Shown: piece after piece, positions 24,587 to 40,600 of the stretch
Numbering within the stretch: the stretch's first letter is position 1
Layout of the letters: each line of letters opens with the position of its first letter
Assembly: GCF_004379255.2 (NCBI RefSeq)
Contig: NC_056042.1
Coordinates: 34,079,928 to 34,143,927 of the forward strand
Reading direction: 5' to 3'
Origin: Salvia splendens
Taxonomy: Eukaryota; Streptophyta; Magnoliopsida; Lamiales; Lamiaceae
Length of the DNA stretch: 64,000 nucleotides
The notes under the pieces: model-generated
The model's database searches: none
What the model was told of the DNA's origin: nothing
What the model saw: the letters and a program-made list of their open reading frames with translations, nothing else
Made by a program: the position numbers and the translations under genes

Positions 24587-25230
24587 CGTCGCAGATTGGT
24601 ATTTGGCTCAGATGTTGATTTTCCCTCCAAAAGAATTGAATTTGAATGATTTTATGATTCAAATTTTAAAAAATATTTGCGGCTATTATAAGTATTTTCG
24701 GAGTAAAAATATGGTTACTTTTAAACAAGGTCCCATTGATCTATACATATCAAATTCAAGTTGTTGAACTAAATTCAAAGATTTGGTGTTGTATACATAA
24801 TTTGTACTCACTAATTTTGCAATGGCGTCGTAGATCACACCTTCAACCCGTTGCTCATCACGATTATTAACAATTATAGTACCTCTTATTTTCTTTAGTT
24901 TAGCTAATTTTAGTGGGTAAAGACTTTTGATAAATAAAATAAGCTCTTCCGTCCTTACAATAGTCTTCTTTTGCATATTAGTCAGTCCCACAAAATTAGT
25001 CAATTTTTATTTTTTTTGGCAAACTCTATTTTTACTTTTGGTTCCCATGACATTCAAACTCGAAGATTGTATCCATAATCCATCCATTAAAAAAATATTT
25101 CACCGTATATATTCTCTATCGAATGACTTAAAAATAAATTTTCATCCTAATAAAAAATTATGGTTAACCCTTCCCAATGTTGTATAAATCAATCAAAGAT
25201 TGGGCTAGAGAATGAAATCCAATGTGAAAA

Positions 25231-28598
<3,368 letters not shown>

Positions 28599-28780
28599 TT
28601 CACAACTGACCAAGATATCCATACATGTACTATGTTGTGGTAATTAATTCGGCCTCTCTCTTCTTCTTTGGTGTATCATTAACTTTTTAGTATTTAAATC
28701 ACCTCTTGATGTTTAACTAATTTTCCATCAAGCTAATTGTTGATTTGCCTCCAATAATAGAATTATTTACTACTCCATAA

Positions 28781-28820
28781 AACCATTTATAAAAGGATGA
28801 AACCATTTATAAAAGGATGA
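28781..28820. repeat. Perfect 20 bp tandem duplication
   Basis: AACCATTTATAAAAGGATGA occurs twice back to back, about 180 bp after the MSI1 stop codon. Confidence 0.95.
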
Positions 28821-30375
28821 AACTCGTGAAGTATGACTGAATTGTGATCTTAAACTAGAAAATCCAACCATCGATGAGTTTGCTTGTATTTGTGTAACGT
28901 GACAAACCAAAATATTAAGACTACTGTTCTCTTTATGATAAATGTTCCACTTCGACTCAATGAAAAAAAATAAGTGGGATGTGAATCAAATATTTATAAA
29001 ATATAAAGAAATTTAAATGGAAAAAAATTGGTAGGAGGAGTAATATTTTATATACTACTGTATTAATTTTATTATAAATTGTGGAAGAAATAAATTAATG
29101 AAATTTGTCTAAGAACTAAAAATAGAAAAATATAAGTTAGATTTTTAATGTTGCTATTTTTTTTATATATAAATAGATATATTTTTTTCTATTTTATTCG
29201 CCATGTAAAAATAGTTCACTATTATTTATGATTTTTCTTGTTAACAAGGTAAGTCCTATTTAAATTTTATTCTTTTTTTAATCTCTCTCGTACTATATTA
29301 TTTATGTAATAAAATATGTATCATTTTAAATTGTTTATTTGTATTTACGGATGAAGTATATATATTCCGAATATATGAGATTATTTTATTTGGCTATACT
29401 AAAGATGAGGAAAAAGTAAAATAAAAAATAGAGGAAACGTGAAAATTTTAAAGGACATCAACTGTAAAATTGTTAAGTCACGCCTACGCATTAAAATAAG
29501 GAGTATTAAAATATTAGTAATTGCTTTCGTCGTTACTCCATCCCACTCTCACAGCTCGGAGCGTGCACAACATTTTCTCAACTCATTAGTTACTGTCATT
29601 TTTCTATCAAGCGCGTGCAATGTGTCTTCTCTCTCTCGCGTGTAACCGCTCATTTTTAGTAATGGAAAGAGTGGCGTACAAATGACTCTCTCCTCTCCCC
29701 TCTTGCATGAGCTTCCAAACACTGCCTTTTTTATTCGAATATTTTCTTTTATTTTTAGGAATAATTGATTGTTTAAAATAAAAAATAATGTGACAATCAA
29801 ATATGAAGTATAAAATTATGTCGTTTCGAACAATTGACTATTTCCTAAAACATTATCGCCTGTTGTCACTTCATATTTAAAATTACAAGACAAATTTCAA
29901 CCAAAAAAATGAAATGTGATATAAATAGGAGTATCATTTATGTCATATTTTTACTTGAGCTAATCATGTTTTGATACAAATATTTGTGTAGAAAATTTAT
30001 CCATTAAGTTTGTATTATGTGTATTACTACACATTAGTATAGGTTAGAAATTAAAAACAAATAATTAGAAATTATTATTGTAGGCAAAAATTGCATAAAT
30101 TAAAAAGAAATTCACACTAATTTACTCTAGTTTCATAAAAAGTAACACTTCACCTCTCTATAAAATAATGATTCAATTATTTGTTGACTCAAATATAATC
30201 ACTAGAATATAATCATATGTAGAATATGCAGACCGTGCGAGTTGAATTATTACAAAACAGAATAACAACTTAATCAATCAATGTCTAATATGCACCACGT
30301 GTTAAAAAAGCTCTCTATCTGAATATGAGTCCGACCTGCTACATTTAAATCTAGAAACGACTTTGACGGACTCGT

Positions 30376-30576
30376 ACTCGTTAGCAACATAATCTTATCG
30401 GTATTAACATAATACATGGCGACACAAACCTAATAGTATGATACTGTATCCATTAATTTCGTGTGTATTCTTACTCGTTAGCAATATAATCCCATCCGTA
30501 TTAACATAATACATGACAACACAAACCTAATAGTACGACACAATATCCAATATCCATTAATTTAGCGCGTATTCTT
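30376..30576. repeat. Two-copy tandem repeat of about 100 bp
   Basis: Copies start with ACTCGTTAGCAA at 30376 and 30473. They share GTATTAACATAATACATG, ACACAAACCTAATAGTA and TATCCATTAATTT blocks and end in GTATTCTT. The motif vocabulary resembles a common dispersed plant repeat, but I cannot name it. Confidence 0.8.
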
Positions 30577-30888
30577 TTCTTTTCAAAAATATCAAGTTTG
30601 GATCTAAGAATAATTTTTAGGTACAAAAGTTAGAATAAAGTAAAGATGCGAATCAGTCACTTTAGTCACTCACAGGCACAAACACCTGCTTCTGTTTCAA
30701 GTTAGCCAAACAGAGCCTTATTTACTTCACTATTTTTCTTTTATTTTGTTAGGAAAATTAACATTATTACATGTAAATCTGCTTTCCCATAAAAACAAAA
30801 TGTTTTCATCCCATTTCTGTAAATTACTACTCCACTTGTTTTGGTGCTTCACATTTTCTAGCAGTAATTGGAAATTTTCGAAAATGGC

Positions 30889-32595
30889 CGCTCTCTGATT
30901 TCCCCACGACCTCTCCAATTCCCATGTTTTTCTACTCCACTTTCTCTCTCTCTCAGCCCTAATCACTTTTTCGTATCTCAATTTTTGTTTCCTTCAGAAA
31001 TCAAAGAACCTACCAGCAAATTATTCGGTGAGCATTTCCGGTTAATTTTATCATTTTTTTTATTTTGCACCTCCAGTCATGACTAATTGCGGAATTTGAG
31101 ATTCTAATTGATGGTTAAATCGGCGAGGCGCATGTGTTTTGGTGAACTGATTTAAATATTATTGTTTGCTGGCTTTTTCTGTATTAGTTTATAGGAATTT
31201 TCCAATCTAGCACTAATTTATTGATAGTGATCGATTTCGATCGATTGAGTTGAGCTTCTGTGAAATTGGGTGAAAATTAATTGATAAGCTTATCTGTCGC
31301 CTCGCGTGATTCAGCTCGTGGCACGTTGCTTCGTTGTTTAGGTATCTAGTTAGCATGTTATTCGAATATCTCTTTCATAAAATATCGTTTGTGTGTGTAT
31401 ATGTATGTATATGTGAATCTGAATCGTGATTTTATTTTATAAAGGTCGAATTTGTTTTTGCGTGTATATAAATATAGTGGATGTGCATTTTGGTCTTCAT
31501 CATAATTCTTCAACTAAGATCCTGATTTGCTTTGTTGATAACGAGGTGGGTTTGTTTTTATCTTTTGTGGCTGAATTCTGGTGTAGAGTTTTGGTGTTTT
31601 ATGCAATATTCGAATTGCTCCCCGACTCACTGCTTTGTCAGTTGAATTGAATTGTGGTCATCGAGTATTGTGTTCTGATATTATTCTATAACAAATGTGT
31701 TTTTTCAACAGTGTAACATCTGGTCGGATGAAATTGGATTGTGAATTTTGTGTTTATGTTGTTGGAAAAATTATTTTTAGTGTTTGAAAAGATTCTATTG
31801 ACTTATGTTAGCTTGAATTAAAAGCAATGGCCTTTGGTGGTGAATGGTGATATCATCCCCTTCTTTCAACTAATGTATTTACAAGATGTGCTTTTGTGAC
31901 CTTCAAATTTTGGTCTTTTGTCCTGTATAGGCTGATCAAAGTAAATTATGAGAATGATATTTTATTTCTTGACTTTTTGGACATACGTGCATTTTCTATA
32001 AATTGATTTTGCACACTGATGCCAAGGAAGTTATAAGAAATAGTCTTTTGCTTGATTTGATTATGGAAGATTAGTAGTACCTTTTACTTTTTGATGTTGA
32101 GTTGGAAGTTAGGAAATTGTCTTTTGGAAGTGGTGTTTTTGTGGTTAATTTGCATTCCCGTGATTGGCATGTTATGTTGGTTGGATATTTTCACAAGTTT
32201 ATATTTCCACTTTTCCTCATGCAAGTTTTTGTTGGCAATTGCTGCATCTAGTTTGCTCTATTTTTTGTTTGGGGTGAGCCATGGGGAGGAATCTAACACA
32301 ATTTAGCAGATTCATTTTGGGGAGTGAGCCAAGGTAATGGCACTATAGTGAGCTGATTTAATCTTTAACCTATGTATATGCTAGCTTGTAAACTCCATTT
32401 TTGATGAGGTGAGAAGAGTAAACTATATAGTATAAGTATCCATGTATTTTGAGCTGTTGAACTGATTATGTTTATACATGACCTGCTGTAGTTCCAACGT
32501 TTCATGCCCAGCTGCCTTTGACTTAATAATGGATGCTTTTGCAAAATCTATCGTGTTTGTTAAGATTTCTATGTTGTGTGGGTGTTGTTTAGGAA
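30889..32595 (+). other. 5' leader exon and 1.56 kb leader intron of the DUF1644 gene
   Basis: A pyrimidine-rich leader (TTCTACTCCACTTTCTCTCTC near 30927) ends at 31027 with the donor TTCG|GTGAGC. The intron runs 31028-32592 and ends GTTTAG|GAAATGGC, three bases before the ATG. The transcript start is approximate. Long leader introns are common in plant genes and often raise expression. Confidence 0.6.
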
Positions 32596-33660
32596 ATGGC
32601 AAAGGGTACAAGAGGTCGACGCAGGATTGCTTCACGTCAGTGCAGGCCATCGCCATACCCCCTTCCATCACACAAAGAAAAGGACACTTGCTCCAAGGTA
32701 ATAAAAAAGGACTGGGAAGACGCCACATGCTCAGTCTGCATGGAGTGTCCTCACAATGCCGTTCTTCTCTTGTGCTCCTCCCATGACAAGGGATGCCGTC
32801 CTTACATGTGTGGCACCAGTTTCCGCTATTCGAACTGCCTGGACCAATACAAAAAGGCTTATGCAAAAGCAGTGCCATCTGACATCGGTCCGGTTCACGG
32901 TTTACTTGATAGCCAAGTTATTGGTCCATTTTCTGGTCAGACTGCGGCCAATGGGGGTGCTGCAGAGGTTGCATGTCCCCTTTGCCGGGGCCAGGTGAAA
33001 GGCTGGACTGTAGTACAGCCTGCGCGAGAACAGCTCAATGCTACGAAACGGAGCTGCATGCAGGAAAACTGTTCATTCGTTGGGACATTCAAAGAGCTGC
33101 GGAAACATGTGAGGGCGGACCATCCATCTGCAAAGCCAAGAGAAGTGGATCCCACTCTAGAACAGAAATGGAGGAGGATGGAGCGTGACCGGGAGAGGGA
33201 TGACGTGATGAGCACCATAAGAACATCAATGCCCGGGGCAGTGTTTTTTGGTGACTATGTGATAGAAGGAGGTCAATATGAGTTGGATTCAGATGAAGAG
33301 GAAGGCTTCGATATAAATGCCATGGAGCGGAACGAGGGCATTGAAGTTGGCGTTAATCGGAATTTGATGTCTATGTTTCTCTTTCTGCAGGCCTTTGGTT
33401 CTGCAGGCAATGTCGGATCGAATAGGCGACAAGAGAGGGACGCCAACCCCACCACTGCAATCGACAGAGGATCCGTGAGATTGAATCGTGACAACACGAT
33501 GAATGGTTTCGAGTATTCTGATGAAGACAGTGAAAACGACGATGTGATTGGGAACGGTGGTACGTCTCTGATGGGGCGTCTGCGTCGCCAAGGTAGAGTC
33601 ATTTTGGGGCGGTCGGGACGGAGGAGAAGGAATAGAGAGATGAATCAAGGTATGAGATAG
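32596..33660 (+). CDS. DUF1644 zinc-binding protein
   Basis: A single coding exon of 354 residues starts at the ATG just after the leader intron. The conserved DUF1644 core at about 40-90 reads WEDATCSVCMECPHNAVLLL, then CSSHDKGCRPYMC and YSNCLDQYKKAY. It is followed by ACPLCRGQVKGW at 126-137 and a C2H2-like element, C154-x4-C159-x11-H171-x4-H176. These Cys/His groups suggest bound zinc. The second half is charged: an acidic stretch DSDEEEGFDINAMERNEG, then a basic C-terminus. DUF1644 proteins are plant-specific; some rice members have been linked to stress tolerance, but the biochemical role is not settled. The gene converges on separase about 1 kb away. Confidence 0.92.
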   Translation: MAKGTRGRRRIASRQCRPSPYPLPSHKEKDTCSKVIKKDWEDATCSVCMECPHNAVLLLCSSHDKGCRPYMCGTSFRYSNCLDQYKKAYAKAVPSDIGPVHGLLDSQVIGPFSGQTAANGGAAEVACPLCRGQVKGWTVVQPAREQLNATKRSCMQENCSFVGTFKELRKHVRADHPSAKPREVDPTLEQKWRRMERDRERDDVMSTIRTSMPGAVFFGDYVIEGGQYELDSDEEEGFDINAMERNEGIEVGVNRNLMSMFLFLQAFGSAGNVGSNRRQERDANPTTAIDRGSVRLNRDNTMNGFEYSDEDSENDDVIGNGGTSLMGRLRRQGRVILGRSGRRRRNREMNQGMR

Positions 33661-34629
33661 CTGTAAAACCTTTAAACATTTGCAATGCACATTTTCTATT
33701 TTGCGATGATCCATTGAATTCATGAGTTGTAAGATACTATTATAGGATAGCTCAGGAATATGGATGAAGAAACATGCATCGTGTAATTTACTTTGTAATT
33801 CATGATTTATTTGTTTTGTCATGTTGATTGATTATTCACTCACTCGTGAGTATTTACTTCAAAGAAGAATGTAATTTCTACATGCCTCTCTCTTCGTTTC
33901 ATTTGAAGTGATTCGACTGCTTTTCTTTTTACTGTAATTAATTGTCTATTTATATTGCACATAAATTAATTGTAAATATTTGGAAATCCAAATATTCACT
34001 AGCTCCCTTCTTTCTCTTATAAATCCAAACGCTATAAAAACATGTGTACTTACATTCACAACAAAGGCACTCCTCTCGGCTCTATCTCTCCCATATTTAT
34101 TCTATTTTAGTTAATGTAGCAGAGATTAAAGGCGTTGGATTTTGCCAAAATAAAATTAACTCAAACTGACGGAGTAATTGATTACTTTTAACTTTTATAA
34201 TTTGAAATCACAATTTAACATTTTCTTTGCCCATAATTAATTGGCTCACTTTGATTCAACTAATTTTTTTATGTAAAGTAAAAGAGGAAGAAAAAATTAA
34301 TGGAATATGTTTTAATAGTAATAAAATGAGTAAGAGAAATTAGTGTAATCTGACACTTATTTATCAAAAATAATAACATAGTAAATGAGACGTGACTGAA
34401 AAAGAAAATATAAACAAACTGCTTTAAAAAAAATACTGTAAACAACTAGTAAAGAAAAATAAATATTCAATACTAATAATAATCTGCTGATATACCATCT
34501 CTATCAATCACTTAACTTCTTCAATAAATTTCCACCTATTCATGAGTGTGCCTGTGAATATGTACACATAGGAAGTGAGATATATACAAAACATTTTTAT
34601 AGAAATAGAGATTCATTAAATTAAATATT
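33661..34629. other. Convergent 3' spacer between DUF1644 and separase
   Basis: AT-rich, no gene seen. It contains the 3' untranslated regions of two convergent genes; transcript ends cannot be placed. Confidence 0.6.
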
Positions 34630-37600
34630 CTATCTATTTTTGCCTTTTCTTTTAATGATTCCTGTGGGAACACCATAACAAACTGGTGATGCTCCAATGA
34701 GAAAGCCAAGATTGCAAGCATCTCGAGCTTGAGCCATAAACGAAGCAATCCTTGGTCTATGAATACATTTTGTGGGCACGCATCGGGCACACTCAGACGA
34801 AGCTGTTGATCGCTCCCTCAACCACGCATTCAGCATTGCCTTCCCAAACCTGTCGATGTCTTTGTCCGTAACCTCCCACAGATTAGCTACAATGACAGGA
34901 GAGCCTGCCAGTATGTAAGAGAGGGGTGCCCCGTGAGGCATGTATGATCCTCTCAGATAAAGGGAGCCGCTGCTGCATCCGAGAAGTAGAGTGGCAGCGC
35001 AACCATCCAGTTTCTGAATCTCGTGCCCGGGGATATATTGTGTGCCTGAAAAAGGCGATGATCAAAATCATATTGTGAGAGAATTGCTGGGGTGGTAGCT
35101 ATGGAGACAAAGAGATATTCGTTTTCTTGGGTATACCACTTCCATGACCGAAATAGATGAAGAGGTCGTGGTCTTTTAAGGCGAGAGAGAGTTCCTCGAC
35201 TGTGGGCACAGTTCCAATTTTTCCCTGTATAGCAAGTTTATTGAAAGTGAACTTAGTAGAAAGAGTAATGGCACAGGAAATTTGAAATTAAAAAACTTTG
35301 AATAGCAAGTTACCTCTATTATATCTTGATTTTTGAACCAACTCTCAAATTCGACCTGTGTTCTGCTTAGATCGCCATCCGGGTTCAACAAATAATATGA
35401 ATCAAGGGGATCTATTAGAGGAAAAACCGGATCACTCAACTCTAATGGTTTTTGGTTTTCGCAGTGTCTGTCAAGTGTTGCAAATATGCTACCAATGGAA
35501 GGCATTCGATAAACCTCCTGATTTCTCAATATTGGAAGACACTCCCATGGAAGCATCTGCAGAAAATGTCATATTTAACATGTCAGATTTTAAGATTATG
35601 TATAAGAAAAAAAAAGCAAGGGAAAGGTTTAGATCTTCATTTAGCAGAACAGAAAGTTTAAGAACACACATGATGATCATCGTGACATTTTGAAACAACA
35701 ATAAAGACCTCGAAAAAGCTAACACGTATGAAACTGGTAAACCAACGACGCACCTGCACCTCAGTGTCTAAAACCAAGATAATTGGCTTTCCACTGATGC
35801 ATTCAGCCTGGTCAACACTATCAGACATTTCAAGCATGCTGTTGAACAATAACATAGAGGTTTCCTCGGACGTCAGACCAACATAGCATTTTTTTGTTAC
35901 AACATGCTGCAAAAGATCCATCTCATCTTGGGAAAGGCTTTTCTTTATAGAGTCCAGATGGTTGCAGCTTGGCCACATCCCCAGAAGCAAATATTTCCAA
36001 GTACCAAGCCACGAGTCCTCCACATCTCTGATACACATAAATTTTGGCATGTTACTAATGGTTTTTGAGGATAAAAAACGATTCTGTTATCATAAAATTA
36101 TGTTAACTGTATCAGTAATCCAATAGAACTTATTCACAATTAAGGAAAAGCAGGAAACAAAATCCATTGAGGCTGCAGTTTTCATTTAGTTTAACTCAAC
36201 TATTAAGAGTGGAAAACATTGTTTTGCAGTAAAAACAGAGATTTCATAGTGATAATATATTTAATATACTTAAAGAACTTACTGCAAAAATCTGCAGAGG
36301 CATTCATTAAGTCTGTTCCTCTGTGTCCACCACAGAGATGTGTTTTCTCTAATAGATTCCAGGAAATACTCTGAGGAGGAATAGTAATTTCCTTCCAGTA
36401 CATGTCTAAATAGTGGGGCTATGTCATCTATCACAGAGGAGATCCAAGGACATTGCCACTGCTTTACAAAATCTTTGCAGTTGTAGATAATTGAGCTGGA
36501 ACCAGATTCCTCATCTGAAGCTTCTTCTAAAAGAATGAAAAAGGGTAAGCTCAACAGAAGAACTAAAGATGGCTGTAAATTCTTACAAGACACTTCATGT
36601 TTGCAGTGTCTTCTAAATCAAATTACCTTTCAAAATTTCATGCACGGGAAGAAGTACAACATGTTGGTTATCCGAACTCAAATGGGATAACAGAATCCAT
36701 GCTTGAACTTTTGGAGAGCAATGCAGGAGGTCTTTAAGCAAACTAGCATCAGCACCTGCAACCAAGCTAATGCAGATGACTGGAGTTGATGGAAGGCCCT
36801 GAAAAAAATCTAACACAAATTCTTCCAGGTCCTCGCAAGACTCAGGCCCACACCTGAAAAAGGTACTGGTTAAAGAAACAAATATTCTGAGTATTTTAAG
36901 CACTGATTATTAACGCTTATTTATTTACACTACCTGAGGGAATGAGGAAAATCCAGAATGTCTAAAACAGAGTCTAGATCCTGATCACCAGACAAATAAG
37001 AAATGATTGAGCAATGCTTTGTTAATACATAAATACATGTGGTGTAACCAATAACAACCCCTTGACACACAAATTATGATAAACAAGTGCATATGCCAAA
37101 AACCAGCTCTATTAGAAGACAAGATCGATTACCTCAGAAACTCCAGCACTTTGATTTTGTTTCTTCTGCATTATCCCAGATAATAATTGTTGGTTAAGTT
37201 GAGTGCCAAGTGAAGCTTGATGGAAGAAAGAAGCCCACTGACTTTCAGAACCTTGTTCATTTGAAGATAAAGAAAATTGCTCCAATGAGGTTGAAAGCAC
37301 ATATATGACTGCAAGCAACCTGGAGACCTGTAGCACGGATGAGGTCCCAGTCATCACCAATTAGATCACTATTTAGGTGGGGATGAAGAGGTCCGACCAC
37401 TTATTAGTCTTAGAGGAAAAGAAAATGTTGCCTTGTCAATTGACAAGGAAAAATTTAGAATAACAATGGAACAAAGTGCACTATGACTTACTAGATGATA
37501 AGTCTAACACACCAAACTCCTTTGAGTTATCTACATCCACTAAAATTTTGGATGCTATTTGATTTATTCAGGTATAATCATTCCTTAATAATCTAACGTG

Positions 37601-40600
37601 CATCCAACATTATTTAAAAAATAGAAAAGAAAAACTCTAACTAAATTGTGCAAATCGATTATTGTCCTTACTTTTTCTCAATGGAAAACAAAAGTGCGCA
37701 GTGACTTACTTTTTGGAGAAGTACAGGAACATCACGACACAGTATAAAGGACAACTTCAGCAAGGATTGCACCCTTACTGTGCCAATCCTAGAAAGCTCA
37801 CAGCAGAAGTTTCTGTTTGATGACGGAATGCTGAAACAGTAAAGTCCAAGAGCATGAGAAGCCAAAAATTGTCATCATTTGAGATAGAAAAGTGATCTTA
37901 AAATAAATTTAGGACAAATCAATGCGGAGATATAATTCAGACATCACCCTCGTTTGCTCAAAGTGTTACCATTTCAAAATAAAAACTTGTTGGAATTGAT
38001 CAAAACCAAAATAACAAAGATATATGGAATGCATTTCATAGCAAGATTTGGTATTACAAGAATTGTAAATAAGTCTTGTTAAGAATATTAGTATTCTGTC
38101 CCACATCGGTGATCTAAGACCTTTTAAAATCAGATGGATAACAGTTTCTAAATACCTGGTAGACTGGTAACAGTTACTTTTTACAGCGAACCAGCAAATA
38201 AAGTAAAGGAGGGTTGCACGTTCAACAGCCAATGCATCTTCAGGATAATACTTCCCAACCGACTCAATCAGAAAAGGAAGAGAATCTGAAGAATGCTTCG
38301 AACAATTTCTACTGAAGAGAACTGATAAACTTTGCAACAGAATTTCATGCGCTTCATGAACATAGCCAATCATGCCAGAAAATTTTCCTGGAAAATGCAT
38401 GTGGTCAAGTAAGAAATTCAGAATAAATGCTGCTGTATAATAAAAGCAAAAAACATAGCAGGCAAGACCTTTGGACATAAAAGAGACTATAAAGGATCTG
38501 ATGATACCTATGCTCATAAGTAATCTTAAAGAAAGCTTTCTGTGAACAAGCTCCCAGTTCATGAATACAAATATGCTTAGATTGCAGCATTCACCAGCTT
38601 CAACGTGAAGACACTGCCAGCATTTCATTTTGCTGCAAAGAGATCTGATTTCACTTTGAAGATCAGCAGAAAAGCTTTTAGAGTCAACACCCATCAGATA
38701 CTCATTGGCTGAACCAGAAGAGGGACCTGTTTCTTTTGCCGCTGGTTCAATTTCATGGGTTTCAACTAAAGAGCGATGGACAGACCGAGTAATCCTACGA
38801 CTATGGCGACACACAGTGTCCTGTTTCTGAGAAGCAGGTTTTGCTTCTTTTTTTGTCCTTTTAGATCTTCTCGCTTCAACTTTGCTTTCACATTTATCAT
38901 TTGCAAGAGATTCTTCAGAAGTAGAGTACAAAGTCCCCCAGTCAGAAAGATTTAGCTTGTCTAGTGCTAATTTATACAATATTTTGGCACTAGACAATGT
39001 CTTTGGAGAGGGAGGCTCTTCACTACAGCAAGAACTGCTCAAGATTAAATCGCCAATTTGCTGATTAATGGATATTTCCCACATGCATAAACATTTTTTG
39101 CAGGAGATGTTATTAAGATTATCTGCTAGTCCTTTCTTTGCACAGGACAATTCTTTTTCAGATAAGCTCCAAAGCTTTTGTTTGCGGTATAGCTTTCCTG
39201 ATTAAAATATATAATAAGCATAGAGTAAGATGCCCACACAATCATGTGACCATTTAGATAAGTGAAAGAACAGGGATTATAGCACATCAAAGGACATACC
39301 CAACAGACAAGAAAAAGAAACTTCAAAAAGTGGCAAATTCTGAAACTGGGCCACATTTCTACCCCACTGTAAAAGCATTTCAGCCTCAGAGACATTTCCA
39401 AGAGTCTCTTGAACAAATCCAACCTACACAAAAAGATAATATACGAAATAATCAATTACACAAAGTAACTTCATAAAGAAGCTTCAAATATGATAGATAC
39501 GTGAATACCTGTAATATGCTTTCAAGATAACAACTGAGCACATTCCAAGGAGTAAGGACAGAGCCTTCATAATCACAAGAACCTTTTGTCACCACAAAAT
39601 CATTAACTTTGAAGGTCTGAACACTGTAGTGTATCTTGTCAATGAGCTCGCCTTTCATATCAAATGTCTCCACCACTTTCTCCACTGAGTATTCAAATTT
39701 TTGTTGTAAGAGTTTACTACGTAAGCGGTGGGCTTCTTTTGCATATGTAAGAGCCTATAGTATGTTACACACTTTGTTAAAGGAAAATGTGTAGGTTGAA
39801 CCTAATTTTCTCACAAACAAAGGATCAAAAAATTGAAACAAGAAAACAACTTGAAGTGTACTTTTTAAACATGCAGCCCTGCAGAGTAAATTTGACATGG
39901 CCTTTCTTATGCAGATCACCCCCCCCCCCCAGAACAGAACACACTTAATGTGAGAAGGTAAAAGGACATAAGAAATACTCAATAATGGAAGAAGTAACTT
40001 AATTTTGAGTTACCTCAATCATTTGTCCGCTTGATATCAATCTTGCAGACAAGTCATAGTATAGATTTGATGAAAGAAAGCTCGCACAACTGGTTATTGG
40101 AACCTAAGAAAATCAAAAGGGATAAAAACAGAAAATATTGTTAAGCTTGTGTAAAACAGATGATCATTGATTTACTAAAGGAGCTTACACTGGAAATGAG
40201 ATCAGAAGCTGCTTGCTTGATCTCACTATTGATGTGATGGAAACCGACAACAAGAGGCTTCAGCTCCTCCATACACTTGGTCCAAAATATGGAAGAGTTA
40301 CAAAGTTGACTCTGATGCTTAGAGAATGTGCTTATAAACATATGATTTACAGGTGAAGCACAGAGAGCATGACTAAGCCTCTTATTTTTCCAGAGCTCAG
40401 CCAGTGTTTTTGCGAACTGAATGTTCTTCTTGTTAAACAACTTGATCACGACATCATACAACCTGGGGTGAATTTCTAAGTAACCCTGGAGCAGGAAACG
40501 TAGAAGAGAGTCACAATACAATAAACCGATCAAAAACCTCATCAACATGAGCGCACACATAAACATATCAAGTAAATTTAACCTGTATCGATAGCAAATC

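Larger units (their letters stand above)
28599..30888. other. Spacer between MSI1 and the DUF1644 gene
   Basis: AT-rich, no gene seen. It contains a perfect 20 bp tandem duplication (28781-28820) and a two-copy repeat of about 100 bp at 30376-30576, both listed separately. The right end is the promoter of the DUF1644 gene. Confidence 0.6.
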
